Source: Corallium rubrum
Lineage: Eukaryota; Cnidaria; Anthozoa; Scleralcyonacea; Coralliidae
DNA length: 64,000 nt
Direction of reading: 5' to 3'
NCBI GenBank assembly: GCA_964035015.1
Contig: OZ036016.1
Coordinates: 1,948,830-2,012,829, forward strand
This document shows positions 19,824-31,204 of this stretch, piece after piece (positions within the stretch are counted from its first letter, which is position 1; every line of letters starts with the position of its first letter). The position numbers and the translations under genes were made by a program. The notes beneath the pieces were generated by a model. It searched no databases. It was not told the DNA's origin and worked only from the letters and a program-made list of their open reading frames with translations.

Positions 19824-21540
19824 TTTATAATCCATTTAATTAAACAGTTCAGCTTAATTAACAATATATAAAAAAACAGCTATATAGGGCCCTAATGGGT
19901 AGCCTATATCTGTTATCCACACAAACCGAAGAAAACTATTTACAAATCATAAAATATTTACATAATTAAAAATTATAATAATTTTTTTTTTTTTTGTTAT
20001 TGTCATAAAATAAGATAAAATAGAAAAAAGTTTAAGAAACAGATGCGGCGACAGTTGTTTTGAACAAGTTCTTAATCCTTATCGATCCGAACAAGACAGA
20101 CCTTTGCATCATCTTTAAAACTCTAATTGCTTCTTGTTTTCCGAGGAGGCACACGAGGTTATCTTGTAGTTCCTTTGAGTACCCACCGAGGGCATCAACA
20201 ATCACATTAATTTGATTTACTTTATAGTCGACATATCTTTTCTTTAGTTCAGTGCGGACCTCTTGGTATTTATCTTGTTTTTCTAAGACTTTCTTCTGTC
20301 TATTCGAAATCCACGGGCAGCTAAACTCCACAACCACTATTTCTTTATTTTCATGATCGTTAACAACAACGTCAGGCCTGTTTCCTTGTTCCTGGGCGTA
20401 GAGAACTTGGCTTCCTGTTGATAGTATAGGGACGTCCCAGTAGATGCTTACTTTGTTGTTCTCTACAATCGGCTTTGGGTTTGTAATGTTGTTCCATGAA
20501 GGGACTTTCCTGACAAGTTTGTAATGCTTTAGCAAGGAATAGTAGAGGCATTTAATCGCGTTGTTATGGCGATACAGATACTCTGACTGTGTCAGTCTTG
20601 GACATCCAGTCAGTATGTGAGCCACTGTTTCTGGTTTTGTGTTACATAGGCGACATCGGGTATTTGGTACTTCTTGTCCAAGTTTCTGTTGGTAGTATAT
20701 ACGCGTAGGCAGCAGCTGTTGATAAAGTTCCTCGACGTCAGCCACGACGTCAGCCTGACACTCTGTCCAGTAGTTCAGCCAAGTAAAACAGCATTCATTA
20801 TTCACGGTGTTATCAGTCCATCGAGTCGTCGTAAAATTTCCTAACCATTTCTGTCCTTCTATTTCTCGTCTCCTCTTGTCCCGGCTTGCTTTCTTCAATA
20901 CTTCTTTTACACTTTCTTCTTTAGTCGCCAATAGTTGCGTTCTATCCTGCGTTGTGTATTTTATTTTCCACCCATGGTTCTCTCTATTATTATTGACTTC
21001 GACACCCAGTTTTGCTGCAAATTTCTCCGCATCTTTCATCATTGATCTTCTGCCTTTCTCTCCTCTTTGTTGGTCGATTTGGGCCACAGCTTGCATCCTT
21101 AAATCATCTGACGAATACAGGTGTACAGCAGTTTTTATTTTCGTCTCTATATATTCATCCTCTACAGATTTCATACCACGGCCTCCCATGGATCTTGGCA
21201 TGTAGAGAAGTGGTACAGACGCCCCAGGGTGTCTTGCGCCAGCATCAGTGAGAATTTTTCTGACTTCTCTATCTAACTCTTGTAGGTCATGCACAGTCCA
21301 TTCAGTAGTGCACATGTAGTACGTAAGTGCTGGGATGGCAAACGTATTAGTGGCATGGATCTTTAATGGCTCGGACATAGGAGAGGACCATATTAACCAC
21401 ATTCTTTGCAGGAACTCTTTACTGACTTCATTACGAATTAATTTCGAATCATGACAAGTATGCTCATAAATGCCCAGAAATTTATATGGTCTGTCCTTAC
21501 TTACTGCTCTAATTTTTGTAGTTTCATTCAGGTGTAAATC
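19824..21540 (-). mobile_element. 5'-truncated LINE with restriction-like endonuclease
   Basis: On the minus strand the element starts inside the RT coding region at 21540, directly against (GAAA)n. It carries about 500 codons and a roughly 200-bp 3' UTR, and ends at TTATAAAA joined again to (GAAA)n at 19823. Simple repeat of the same unit and strand lies on both sides. R4-clade relatives such as Dong are known to insert into simple repeats. No poly(A) tail is seen. Confidence 0.8.
20032..21540 (-). pseudogene. reverse transcriptase C-terminus plus zinc knuckle and PD-(D/E)XK endonuclease
   Basis: An open frame runs from the truncation (FLGIYEH..., thumb region) to a stop at 20032. Marks in order are CRLCNTKPETVAHILTGC (CCHC knuckle, C-x2-C-x8-H-x4-C), then RPDVVVNDHENKEIVVVEFS (PD...E catalytic pattern of the restriction-like endonuclease), then a KY...EL and ALGG segment. 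This C-terminal order is typical of the R2/R4/NeSL group, which cut target DNA with this nuclease and prime reverse transcription there. The RT catalytic core is missing, so it is inactive, but the remaining frame has no stops, implying a young copy. Confidence 0.82.
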
Positions 21541-21541
21541 T

Positions 21542-21605
<64 letters not shown>

Positions 21606-21695
21606 TCCTTCCTTCCTTCCTCCCTCCCTCCCTCCCTCCCTCCCTCCCTCCCTCCCTCCCTCCCTCCCTCCCTCCCTCCCTCCCTTCCTTCCTTC
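21541..21695. repeat. (CTTT)n grading to (CCTT)n and (CCCT)n
   Basis: Pure CTTT to about 21606, then CCTT, then CCCT to about 21682. Together with 19637-19823 it brackets the LINE insertion. Confidence 0.95.
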
Positions 21696-21882
21696 CTTTT
21701 TCTTTTTCCGTTTTTCGTTTATATTTCTTCTATTTCCGTATTTCTTGCGTTCCTTCCTTCTTTCTGTCACTCACTTCTTTCCCCCTCTTCCTTCTATTCT
21801 TCTTTCCTTCATTCTCACAACAAAGTCTTCGCCCCGCCCCCTACCACCAGGTAATCGTCACGACAGACATGGAGGATGAGAG

Positions 21883-22209
21883 CATAGTCCCTAGATTATA
21901 TTGTCTGGAGACGCGGCGAACATCAAAACGGTTAACAATGAGCTACAATTTAGGTTGAGGGTGGCAAATAAGGTGCACAATCTTTTGTTTTAACAATTTA
22001 GGTTGAGGGTGGCAAATAAGGTGCACAATCTTTTGTTTTACGTTCATTAATATTTATAAAGCAACGCTGCTATTGGTTGATTGCTTCATCATACCAAAAA
22101 TACAATGTGTTCAGCAAGCGTTAAGGTGAAATAAGGTGCACAAACGTGAACAAAAACCTAGAACAAAGACTTTGGTTCCGTTTCCAGACAATTTATTTCC
22201 AGGGACTAT
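21883..22209. mobile_element. 327-bp MITE CATAGTCC...GGACTAT with 8-bp duplication
   Basis: GATGAGAG is present at 21875-21882 and 22210-22217. Ends CATAGTCCCTAGATTATATT and its complement with small changes, followed by GTCTGGA/TCCAGAC. It contains a direct tandem duplication of a roughly 46-bp unit (GGTTGAGGGTGGCAAATAAG twice, near 21951 and 21999). Confidence 0.8.
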
Positions 22210-22217
22210 GATGAGAG

Positions 22218-23085
22218 GCAACAACATCACATGCCACCCGCGCTCTGTCCACCTGTCCCAAGTGCCTAACATAGCAACATTAATGCAAGTCAGCTGTTCT
22301 CAATATCCTTAACGACTCGCGTACCAGCATAATTTATTATCGGATATAGTATCTGAATATATCGCCGGCCTACTATTTCAACCGTTTTAAACGCTATTTT
22401 CCTACAATCCTGACTAAGAAGGATCGCTTGGGCTGGCAAACAAAGCACCTCTTAGCACCTACAACCGGCTCCAGCCTTTTCTTGTGTCTGATAATAATGT
22501 TTTTATTCGCTGCATGTGCCCCCCATTGAATCGATTTGCATGTTTACTGACGCGAAACCCGTTGGAAAATTGCATTCACTTTTCTTTGTATAGCCGCCGT
22601 CTTGTAAACACGGGAAACGAACGCTGCTCTGTGCGAAAGACCCCGAAGTCGAACAACTCGCTCGTTTGTGGATCACCGAGCCGTGTACAACGCTTTAGTC
22701 TATACCAAAAGAACTCACTTTCTGACAACGTTGACTTCTAAAAGGTTAGTTCCTTTCGCTTTTAATACTCTTTCTGGTCTTTTGACGAATATTGTTATTC
22801 CTTGAAGTTATTCGCGGGACCGAGACAGATTAGAAGCTAGGCCGTTTGAATAAAATTGTGTGGGTCTATTCCTCTATAAATAAGCAAACATTGTCACAAA
22901 GCCTTCACAACACTCTGTCACTACGCTCGGTTATAGAAGGCATTATTAAAAACAACACCAACAACGATTTGTATGTATGCGGCTACTTTCTGTTTGGTCC
23001 GATATCGGGTCGTAACGAGTTTTTCAACTCAGGATTCTAACTAAGTCAAGCAATAACCACAATGTGAAATGAAAGTAGTGTGCTG
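22218..23085. other. unassigned intergenic stretch
   Basis: An 85-codon open frame (22484-22741) and a 64-codon one (22846-23040) have no recognisable domain. No strong repeat was identified. Confidence 0.4.
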
Positions 23086-23094
23086 CGTAGGTAG

Positions 23095-23250
23095 TGTTGA
23101 ATTACAAATCGAAGTATAGTAAGGTTTGAGTGCTGTCGAAAATAGTTTTTCTCCCTGACGAAGAGCCTTCGCTCGAAACGTTAGAAACTATGTTCAATAT
23201 TTTCGGCAGTACTCAAAGCTTACTATATTTCGATTTGAATAACCACAATG
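23095..23250 (+). mobile_element. foldback element capped by hammerhead-like motif C
   Basis: Arms AATCGAAGTATAGTAAG and CTTACTATATTTCGATT pair, as do TGAGTGCTGTCGAAAATA and TATTTTCGGCAGTACTCA. The apex holds CTGACGA (23155-23161), A, GAGC-CTTC-GCTC, GAAA (23175-23178), CGTT. The arms thus act as a very long stem I around the ribozyme-like core. Confidence 0.65.
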
Positions 23251-23304
23251 TGTGTTTGGTGTAGTATATAGTTCCGAATATACGAATTACCAAGTAATAT
23301 AAAA

Positions 23305-23512
23305 GTAGAGTGCTGTGTATAGGCAGTGTTTTGGATAGATCGAAGTGAAAATGTGATTAGTTTTGATAACGAAATACTGACGTCTCGAGTGGACTACTTC
23401 GTCGTATTTTACCCTTACGAAGGGCCCCGCTCGCGACATCAGTATTTCGTTATCAAAACTAACCTCGCAGTTTACTACCCTTTCACTTTACTCTATTCGA
23501 ATTACAGTTTAG
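23305..23512. mobile_element. related foldback with degenerate hammerhead-like centre
   Basis: GTTTTGATAACGAAATACTG and CAGTATTTCGTTATCAAAAC are perfect inverted arms. The centre (23381-23438) has decayed forms of the core on both strands (CGACGAAG, GCTCGCGACATCAG). Confidence 0.65.
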
Positions 23513-24164
23513 AAATACGCCGCATTCAAAAGCTTGTAGTTTAAAATGAGGTTAAAGTACGACAAATATATAATATCATGTAAAAGCGGATATATAAAGT
23601 GAGGGCGTTATATTAATTGTACAGTAGTTTTCTAAGTACGGGCTGTCATTCAGCCTCCCATTATTCGGAACCTTCAAGGTCATTTACAATTAGTATGGTA
23701 TTGTAATGTCTCTGGTAGACCAAAGTGGTTTGCCGTAGCGTGTAGTCACTACGCTTAGTACTCCAGCTACAAATCACTACGCCGCTATGGTAAATTTACC
23801 GTACCGTCATAGTGTAAACAGACGATTTTTTTGCTACGGTCACATCACCGTACCGTAATGTATAAACGTGGCTTAAGGATTAGGAGATAATTACGAGGTA
23901 ACAACAATTACCTCCGATTAGAAGGTCAAATAATTGCACTGTTACACAATGGTTGAATTGATTGGAGCTGACGTGCAAGCGTGGAACTACATATTATTGT
24001 TGGTAGAGGACTGTAATTAGGTTTAGTAATGCGATGTTTACTGTACCCATAGACAATAAAGGCCTATAGGAATTGTTGAAGGGGAAAAAATTAACTAGTT
24101 CTTTGTTGTCGGTGATGGTGCGTGCTATTGCCATCAAGCGATTTGAATGAGCGCGAAAATAATT

Positions 24165-24715
24165 AGCCCTGTTTATTACACGAAGCGGATTGAGTGTTTA
24201 AGTCAAATCTCGCATGTTGTTTCTCCTTGTGTTTACATGAAGAAGATTGAAAATTTTCGATCTGATCGAAACGAATGGCTGAAGTCAATCCATGTAAATC
24301 TGTAAACGGGGTCATCCATTCCACTGCGTGAAGCGGATTGACAGTCCAAGTCAGATCGAAAAACGTGAGTGAAGTCAATCCGGGCACATGTTTACATGGA
24401 GAATCCAATCTTCTTGCAACATTGTTTTCAGTTTTGGAACACTGTTTTCTGTGCTTCCCTCAATGTCTGCCATTTAGCACAATACGTACCAACTTTACTG
24501 ATGTGTATCAAGTCATTTTCAAGTCAAATTGTGTTTAGATGAATCAGATTGGAGACATTCAAGTCGATCCTTGCTTTGATTCTCAAGTCAGTTTGGATTG
24601 ACTCCCGACATTCGTTTCGATCAGATCGAAAACTTTCAATCTTCTTCATGTAAACAAGAAACACTCGATCAATTCACTTCATGTAAACGGATCAAGAGGG
24701 ATTAAAATTTTGTGT
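24165..24715. mobile_element. foldback element with TTTACATGAAG arms
   Basis: The left GTTTACATGAAGAAGATTGA and right TCAATCTTCTTCATGTAAAC are complementary, followed by TTTCGATCTGATCGAAACGA and its complement. A related half lies at 31.2-31.45 kb. Confidence 0.75.
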
Positions 24716-24781
24716 AAAAGGACGGCGTTCAGGCGACTGCTCAATTTTGCGATGTTGAGTTGTGCGTATACATGTACGTTT

Positions 24782-25139
24782 GCGATAGCCAGGATTTTGA
24801 AAGGGGGAGAGCCGAAATCGAAATAAATTTTTAGGGGTGTCCGGGGGCGTGCTCCCCCGGGAAATTTATTAAATCGAGAGTCGCTGAAATGCCATTTCCT
24901 GGCTTTTGGAGGAAGATTTTCCAGACTCTAAAGGTTAAAAAACGTCATGTAAAATACTCAAAACACGCAAACGTCACATAGATACTCAAAATGCATACAC
25001 TCAATAGATGGAATACACTGTTTACAGTTTATTTCCTAACACAATTCATATTGGATCAGTTTTGTAGTTACATGTCTGTTGTTTTATATCAAAAGAGGGG
25101 AGTCGCGGCTCCCACGGCTCCCCCCTGGCTACGTCCCTG
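24782..25139. mobile_element. hAT-like MITE (GTAGCCAGG family), uninterrupted copy
   Basis: Left TAGCCAGGATTTTGAAAGGG, right CTCCCCCCTGGCTACGTCCCTG. It matches the 59.69 kb copy along its length and keeps ACGCAAACGTCACATAG intact, serving as the empty site for that copy's internal insertion. Confidence 0.75.
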
Positions 25140-25162
25140 CATCAAGCTCTGTTTCTGAACCC

Positions 25163-25238
25163 CAGAAAGGGATCAAACCTGCAACCTTCTAATGACCAGT
25201 TAGACGCTCTAACCATTGAGCTACTGAGATTGGGATGA
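25163..25238 (-). repeat. tRNA-Thr(GGT)-like sequence
   Basis: The minus strand folds as a cloverleaf: D arm GCTC/GAGC, anticodon arm TCTAA-CTGGTCA-TTAGA with anticodon GGT, acceptor pairs ATCTCAG/CTGGGGT using two wobbles. The T stem has a mismatch (GCAGG/CCTTT) and the T loop lacks TTCGA. A tRNA-derived SINE head or tRNA pseudogene is more likely than a working gene. Confidence 0.4.
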
Positions 25239-25829
25239 AAAGCTAAGGTTGTAAATTCATAGTCATATGTGCTTCCCAAGTGGTAGCGCTTGCGTATGAG
25301 ATGTAGTTGAAGTGATATGATAAGTTGTACGTATACATGTAGTGCATGTGGTACGTTTGCGAGCTTGGCCGGTGTAATGTATAACAGTCGTTTGGTAGAC
25401 GATCGTCAAGCTTAAATAATAATAATACATAGCTGAATATTTTTGAAGTGAAGTTACAAGTGTAAACAATGCGAAACCTTTGGCTCTGTAGAGACCCAAC
25501 CGAGACCTGCTGTTCGACAGGAAACGAGCTAACAACTCCCTGTTGAGTAGAACTACAAGCTCTTTAATTCAAAACTATTGAGATCTCAGCACGAGAGCTA
25601 GAGAAACGCAGTGCAATTAGGCGCACAGATTCCTCCCGCATTGTCACCCTGTATCTCTACCAACCCTCTTGGTAAGGCTAGTCCTAGTAAGAATTAGGCT
25701 GGAATTTATATTACCTCGTGTTTATATGAGCTTTTTTAGTAGGTCTATACCCCTAGTAACGGCCTGTTTACATGGAGCCGAGTTGCCCGACAAACCGAGT
25801 TACCCACCATCCCAATATCACTTATAATA

Positions 25830-27424
25830 CAGTATGTTTCAAATTATTATGCAAAGTCGCATTTTTCAAATATCTTTAAAAGTATTTCCGTTGAGCCGAT
25901 CAAAGTTTCACAATTTGTTTATTACACTTTAACCAACATTACATATTGATTTCATTTAGATATGTTGACAAATAAAGCAGTCGTGACGTATTATGAAAAA
26001 AAGGTGTTTTTATGATGTACCAAATTATTATGCATACAAACTATAAATTACATTCTAGTGACCAAAAACACTATTTAAAAGGTGACTCAAACACACTGAA
26101 GTCTACAACTTAATATTAACAGGTTTTAAACAAATGCAAGCCTGATACGCAACACACATATGTTCGTCCTCTACTTATTTATTCACATATGTTCCCTTGT
26201 TTGACAAGAGGTCTACCAGACGACCATCGACAGATTTGGTGAGATTTTGAATTTCATCTGCTCCGATACTCTCTGCTGCGTCACAGATACCCTTCCACAG
26301 ATCATCCTTAGACATATATTGTTGACCACCACTGTAAATTTTCTTCTTCAATATGCTCCAAAGGTTTTCTATGGGGTTCAGATCCGGAGATGATGCTGGC
26401 CATATCATCAACTTTTCATCTTTGAAGCCAACATCTCGTAGGTATGCAATTGTGAAACGTGCAGCATGTGATGGTGCATTATCTTGCATGAAAATAATCT
26501 TCCTTCGGAATGCTACTCGTTGTTTGCGATACCATGGAATAAAGTTCCGCTTCAGGAAGTCTGCGTAGGTGGCAGCATTCATTTTCACACCTTCTGGTAC
26601 TCTAAATGGACCAACCATCGCACTGCCTAATATACCAGCCCAGAACATAACGCGCCCACCACCTTGTTGTCGTCTTAATCTCGTTGGTTTCTGGGCACCA
26701 TAAGCCAACCATCCTCTGGACCAACCATCAGGGCCATCAAGGGTTGCTCCACACTCGTCTGTGAAAAGAACCGTTTGGAAATCGGTCTTCATACAACGTT
26801 TAGCCCATTCAATCCGTTGAATTTTGTGTCGGTTGGTTAAAGGTGGGCGAATGCGCGGCTTAACAGCTTTGGCAACCGATTTGAGAATGCGACATCGAGA
26901 TGTTCTAGGTATTCCCTGGATTCCAGCGTCCTCAAAAATTTGTTTGCTCGTTGAAAGCGGATGCCTCGCTACTTCTCGTTTGACTGGATAGTTGCCGTCT
27001 TGATATTTTTCGACTCACACCTTTGTCGCTTCTTTTCTTTGCCTTGTTGCTGTTGGCAATGAATCGCTTGACAGTTCTGTGGTCACGGCAAAGTTCTTTT
27101 GAAATTTCGATTGATTTTTTACCCTGAGCGAGACGTTGAACTATATTTCTCTTCTCCTCTTCTGTCAGATCTTTCTGCTTACCCATCTTTCGCCAATTTC
27201 TACCTCAACTAGTGCAATTTGCATAATAATTTGGTACATCATAAAAGCACCTTTTTTGCATAATACGTCACGACTGCTTTATTTGTCAACATATCCAAAT
27301 GAAATCAATATGTAATGTTGGTTAAAGTGTAATAAACAAATTGTGAAACTTTGATCGGCTCAAAGCAAATACTTTTAAAGATATTTGAAAAATGCCACTT
27401 TGCATAATAATTTGAAACATACTG
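25830..27424 (-). mobile_element. Tc1/mariner-type transposon with ~200-bp TIRs
   Basis: TA dinucleotides flank the element (25828-25829 and 27425-27426). It starts CAGTATGTTTCAAATTATTA and ends with the complement. The inverted repeats extend about 210 bp to CCAAATTATTATGCAT. It is 1,595 bp long, with a transposase on the minus strand. The two TIRs differ at only a few positions, so insertion was fairly recent. Confidence 0.93.
26175..27186 (-). pseudogene. Tc1-like transposase, DD37E spacing, one frameshift
   Basis: The N-terminus MGKQKDLTEEEKRNIVQRLA begins a paired helix-turn-helix with TVKRFI. After about residue 58 the frame shifts by one base near 27010; the total 1,012 nt is one more than a multiple of three. 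It then continues HPLSTSKQIFEDAG and RHKIQRIEWAK to the catalytic domain: FTDE (first Asp), FMQDN.PSH (second Asp), SPDLNPIENLW (Glu). There are 37 residues between the second Asp and Glu, unlike the 34 of classical Tc1. Apart from the frameshift there are no stops. The protein binds TIRs and performs cut-and-paste at TA. Confidence 0.88.
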
Positions 27425-27471
27425 TATACCCAATTCTCTCCTGGCATTACCACCTCATTATATATACAGAA

Positions 27472-27640
27472 CTCGCTCAGTGGTCAGAGAATTGCACTAG
27501 AATCGCAAGGTCGTGGTTTCTGAATTCCTGCTGGAAGGCCTGTGTAGTTGCATTTATCGCAACTGGTCCCGGTTTGGTCTTAAAATGTATATATTCTACA
27601 CTCGAATTTTCCAACACCCAAAATCCTTAGTACATGCTAT
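27472..27640 (+). mobile_element. tRNA-derived SINE, copy 3
   Basis: GCTCAGTGGTCAGAG, AATCGCAAGGTCGTGG and the tail CGCAACTGGTCCCGG/TATATATTCTACACTCGAA match the 5.3 and 6.3 kb copies. The B box is damaged by a small insertion. Confidence 0.75.
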
Positions 27641-27734
27641 GTAATCGAGTGAAATGCCCAATATTACTTATAATATACTTAATATGAGACAGGCGGGTAA
27701 CTCGTCTAGCCAAGATCCCGGAAAAACAGCCGAG

Positions 27735-27950
27735 ATTGTATTGTATTGTATTGTATTGTATTGTGTTGTGTTGTGTTGTGTTGTGTTGTGTTGTGTTGTG
27801 TTGTGTTGTGTTGTGTTGTGTTGTGTTGTGTTGTGTTGTGTTGTGTTGTGTTGTGTTGTGTTGTGTTGTGTTGTGTTGTGTTGTGTTGTGTTGTGTTGTG
27901 TTGTGTTGTGTTGTGTTGTGTTGTATTGTATTGTATTGTATTGTATTGTA
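27735..27950. repeat. (TTGTG)n flanked by (TTGTA)n
   Basis: A pentanucleotide array of about 215 bp; the outer units are TTGTA and the inner ones TTGTG. It abuts the 3' end of a minus-strand LINE, so it probably grew from the LINE tail. Confidence 0.95.
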
Positions 27951-28440
27951 GACTTTATTTAAAGTAACACTTGACAGTATAAATTACTGATGGCCGTGGC
28001 CCTCTATGTATAGGATTATATACAAGGTGTATGTTAAAAAATCTACAAACATTATAATCAAATTATTATACATATATACTATAATACAATAATAAACCCT
28101 AAGAATGACAATCAAAACATACTAACGTTCTATGTGACTGGCGGCTTTCTGTTCATTCAAAAACTGATTATATACATCTCTCTTAAAACTAGATACTAAT
28201 GGTTTCTTTCTCATATTGATATCTATTCTGTTCCAGTCTATTATAGTTCTTACAGCGAAGGTTCTGCCTCCTTCAGTTTTGCGCTTGAATGTAGGACATA
28301 ACATATTAAAATTAGAGTATCGTGTCTTTCTATTATGGATATCAGAATTCCTTACTAAAAACGAATCTAAATAACCAGGAGTACAATAAGCAGTATTCAC
28401 ACGTTTAAAAGCTAAAGTTGTTCTTTTGATCAAGGATCTC
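27951..28440 (-). mobile_element. LINE 3' fragment with microsatellite tail
   Basis: Minus-strand frame (about 28420-28122) encodes LVRNSDIHNRKTRYSNFNML, GGRTFAV, WNRIDINMRKKP, SSFKRDVYNQFL and a stop: the R..H.RKTR...L...R...G.R(S/T)F...WN...FK pattern of LINE RT C-termini. A 150-bp 3' UTR ends TAAAGTC and passes into (TACAA)n. A palindromic GAGTAACTCG-type repeat surrounds it, suggesting nested insertion. Confidence 0.7.
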
Positions 28441-29290
28441 GGCATGCCGGGATGAAAATATTCCCATATAAACACTCTCTTGCCGGGTAACTCGGGTAAC
28501 CGAGTTGAATTCGTCACAACAGCACACGTGCCACTCGTGGAATGTGAAACCATTATAATGCGTGGGGGCGGCTTTGCCGAGTAACTCGTCTCAACTTGTA
28601 AAATAAAAAGTTGACAAAAAAATATTAGTAAAAGCAAACTTTACCCTGTATACTGAGCTTCGATTGCTAGCCCTCCTAAGAGGCCCAGTCCTCTTGAGTG
28701 CGTTTACATGGAAAATTTCCAGCCCACCCAGGTGAGATCTCGGGTTGTCAATAGCGAGATCTCGCCTAGTAGGGCTGGCCCTCTTGTCGTGTAAACGCAA
28801 ACACATTTTTACAAAGAATTACGCTGAGATGCAGGATCTCGGCAAAGAGGGCTATAATCTTGGACAAAAGTAGTTGTAACAGTGAGCCCCCACCCCCTGA
28901 TTCAATGTCGTTATTTTAAACTTTTCGTCAAGATTGATTTTGGGAGAAAGGACGTTACAACATTGATTTGATCATAAGGGGCGGAGGTGTCCAAGATTGT
29001 AGACCTACCATATAACACCCTCCACATTGCTAAAATGAATCCATCTCTTAATGTTAACATTCGTTCTTTCCCTTTGACACTTTTTAGTTCTGGGGTTTTT
29101 ATTTAATTTTTTCTTTAATTTTCTTTTTTAATTTTTTTTTATCTTACTTCTCCCACTTTCTCGCCATCTCACCTCGACTCACACCAAGGTTTTCCTCATT
29201 AACAATTCTCATTAACACATTCCTTTCTCACACCTCATCATCTTCTATTTATGTAACAGTTTTGCTACTTAAACCGATCTTACTTTGTAA
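28441..29290. other. repeat-derived intergenic DNA
   Basis: It contains inverted CCGAGTTACCCG/CGGGTAACTCGG and TTTACATGG / GTGTAAAC blocks like those at 25.78 and 27.69 kb, so at least part is the rest of a foldback element split by other insertions. No gene recognised. Confidence 0.4.
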
Positions 29291-29294
29291 ATAT

Positions 29295-29345
29295 TATCAC
29301 TCTGACGATGTTACGTGTCGTAACGAAACGTTAGTATTAAAATGT
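29295..29345 (+). ncRNA. hammerhead ribozyme-like motif D
   Basis: CTGACGA (29302-29308), T, GTTACG-TGT-CGTAAC (perfect 6-bp stem II), GAAA (29325-29328), then CGTT and AGTATTAA. ACT before and AGT after the core pair as the start of stem I, with further pairs after one bulge. A GUU cleavage triplet is present. Confidence 0.5.
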
Positions 29346-29349
29346 TCTT

Positions 29350-30345
29350 TAAAAATATTATGTGTCTAATATACCTTTACTCAAAGCTATTTGCTGGGCT
29401 ATCATATTTTTAACAAGACTTCACTTCCCGCCTGGTACTTCAATTGCAACACCCCGTTATTTAGCCTTCGAAATTGACTTTGTTGACACCGTGGGACTAC
29501 TGAAATATGATTGGTCCATTTACTACTTTTGAATCCTCCAGTCAAAAAGGTTTAGGAATGCACACTTGAAATGCAGACATATTCGTTCATGTCAATGTCA
29601 AATATCATATTCGCGGAAATCATGGCGTGTTTTTTTGGGGCCATGCCGCGCATCGTTGGTTTTTGTAATATAGTGTTCACTGGTCGTGAGTGGGCGATCT
29701 ATATATACCTCATATCTATGCCACGGACACAGCAGCCTGGACTCTTGAGACGAGAATACAAGCGACGCTTTTGACGCTAAACAGGGCACTGGTTCTAATT
29801 TACGTTCTCAGAAGACTCGGGTGTCAAAATCCAAAACCCAATGCGGAATATCTCAAACGCATACCGTAGAGGTTCAAAAGTAGCGCCCCCTGTTATGGAA
29901 CAGTGTATACCACCAGCTATTAAAAACTTACTTATAATGTAAAAAATTTTAATAATACTATTGGTACATATACTTTTAACTAGTCAATCTGTATTTTGTC
30001 TAAAACATGCATGTACATTTTATCTTGTGGCGCTAGGAGGGGGCAAGGGGGCTACAGCCCCCCCTCTCCCCCCCGTCCACCCCCTCCCCCCCCGTCCACC
30101 CCCTCCCCCCGTCCACCCCCTCCCCCGCCCATCGGGGAAATTCACCGATTTTTTGGGAATGATCTGGGAGAAAAATCATATTTTTATCAATTGGCAAAGA
30201 AGTTTTTTAACTGATTAAGTCAGTAATTAGTGCTTTAATAGTGAAGTAAAATTCCTCTAGAAACACAGAATAACGTATATGTTGCATGGAAGCCAACAGT
30301 GATATTATCATGCAGGTCTCTTTCGGGGATCCCTGTGTCGGGGAA
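29350..30345. other. intergenic DNA with C-rich tract
   Basis: Nothing coding was recognised. 30055-30130 is a C-rich block (repeated CCCGTCCACCCCCTCC) following GGCTACAG, the kind of end seen in the GTAGCC element family. Confidence 0.4.
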
Positions 30346-30350
30346 TTCCT

Positions 30351-31053
30351 GGCGCCACCACACTGATTTCTATATACAACTGGATGGGCCATTGGGCCGG
30401 ATTTTACGTGCCAGTTGTATGATGACGTGACCACTACCCAAGATGGCTGCCACTAAAGTTCATAGCTTTCGTAGATTGAAAACAGACAAAAAGAGTTATT
30501 TTAAGAAAATTTAAACGAATGTAAGGACACAAGAAGTACTTAGTAAGGTTTAAGACGTTTATTTCTTGTATTTGTTTCTGTTACTGAGTTATAAAACCTT
30601 TAAGTTTCGTTGTTTTTCTTCAGTGCCGACAACGAAGAAACTTCACGATAATATAAACTGAAAAACAGACTATAAAATTTACGAAGAATTCAATTTCAAG
30701 TCTTTTATAGTAACCTTAATGCCTTAACAATATTTCGTGTTGTGTACTTGCCATCGTTTGACTGTATTTGTTGTTAAACAGTGAAAACTAAACGAACCGG
30801 CATCTGTTGTTTACTTTACGGCTTTTCCGACTCCCCCGGCACTGCACACATAATATTCCTACCCCCGGATAATATGACCGTGCTGACGTCAAGATTGCTT
30901 ATGCTAGTCAACTTTGGGATTGGGAACAAGTTCTAAGGCCGCAATGCGTCATATGTTCCACTACGTAAGATGGCGGCGACTGTCAGGAAATGTTTGACTG
31001 CTGGCCATAGGGAAGGGCCCATCCAGTTTATTTAGAGATCAGTGCGCCACCCC
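30351..31053. mobile_element. TIR element with CACTGAT(T/C)TC ends
   Basis: Left GCCACCACACTGATTTC...AACTGGATGGGCC; right GGCCCATCCAGTTT...GAGATCAGTGCGCCACC, ending CCCCTG. Further inside, TGACGTGACCACTACCCAAG and its partner near 30955 (CCACTACGTAAGATGGCGGC) also correspond. About 700 bp, no ORF. Confidence 0.65.
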
Positions 31054-31204
31054 TGTATGTTAGATTATTGTTCTTACGGCTTACTTGAAAACTAATTACT
31101 TGTAATTGAAGGAGCAAAAAATTATTGTAAGTACGCAAAAAAAAATACACACACGAAGAATTTACCGTAGTTAAATAAAGTTGTCTGAGAGTTGAAGCGG
31201 AAAT

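Noticed and set aside
22484..22741. 85-codon plus-strand frame
   Set aside because: No domain, signal peptide or splice support.
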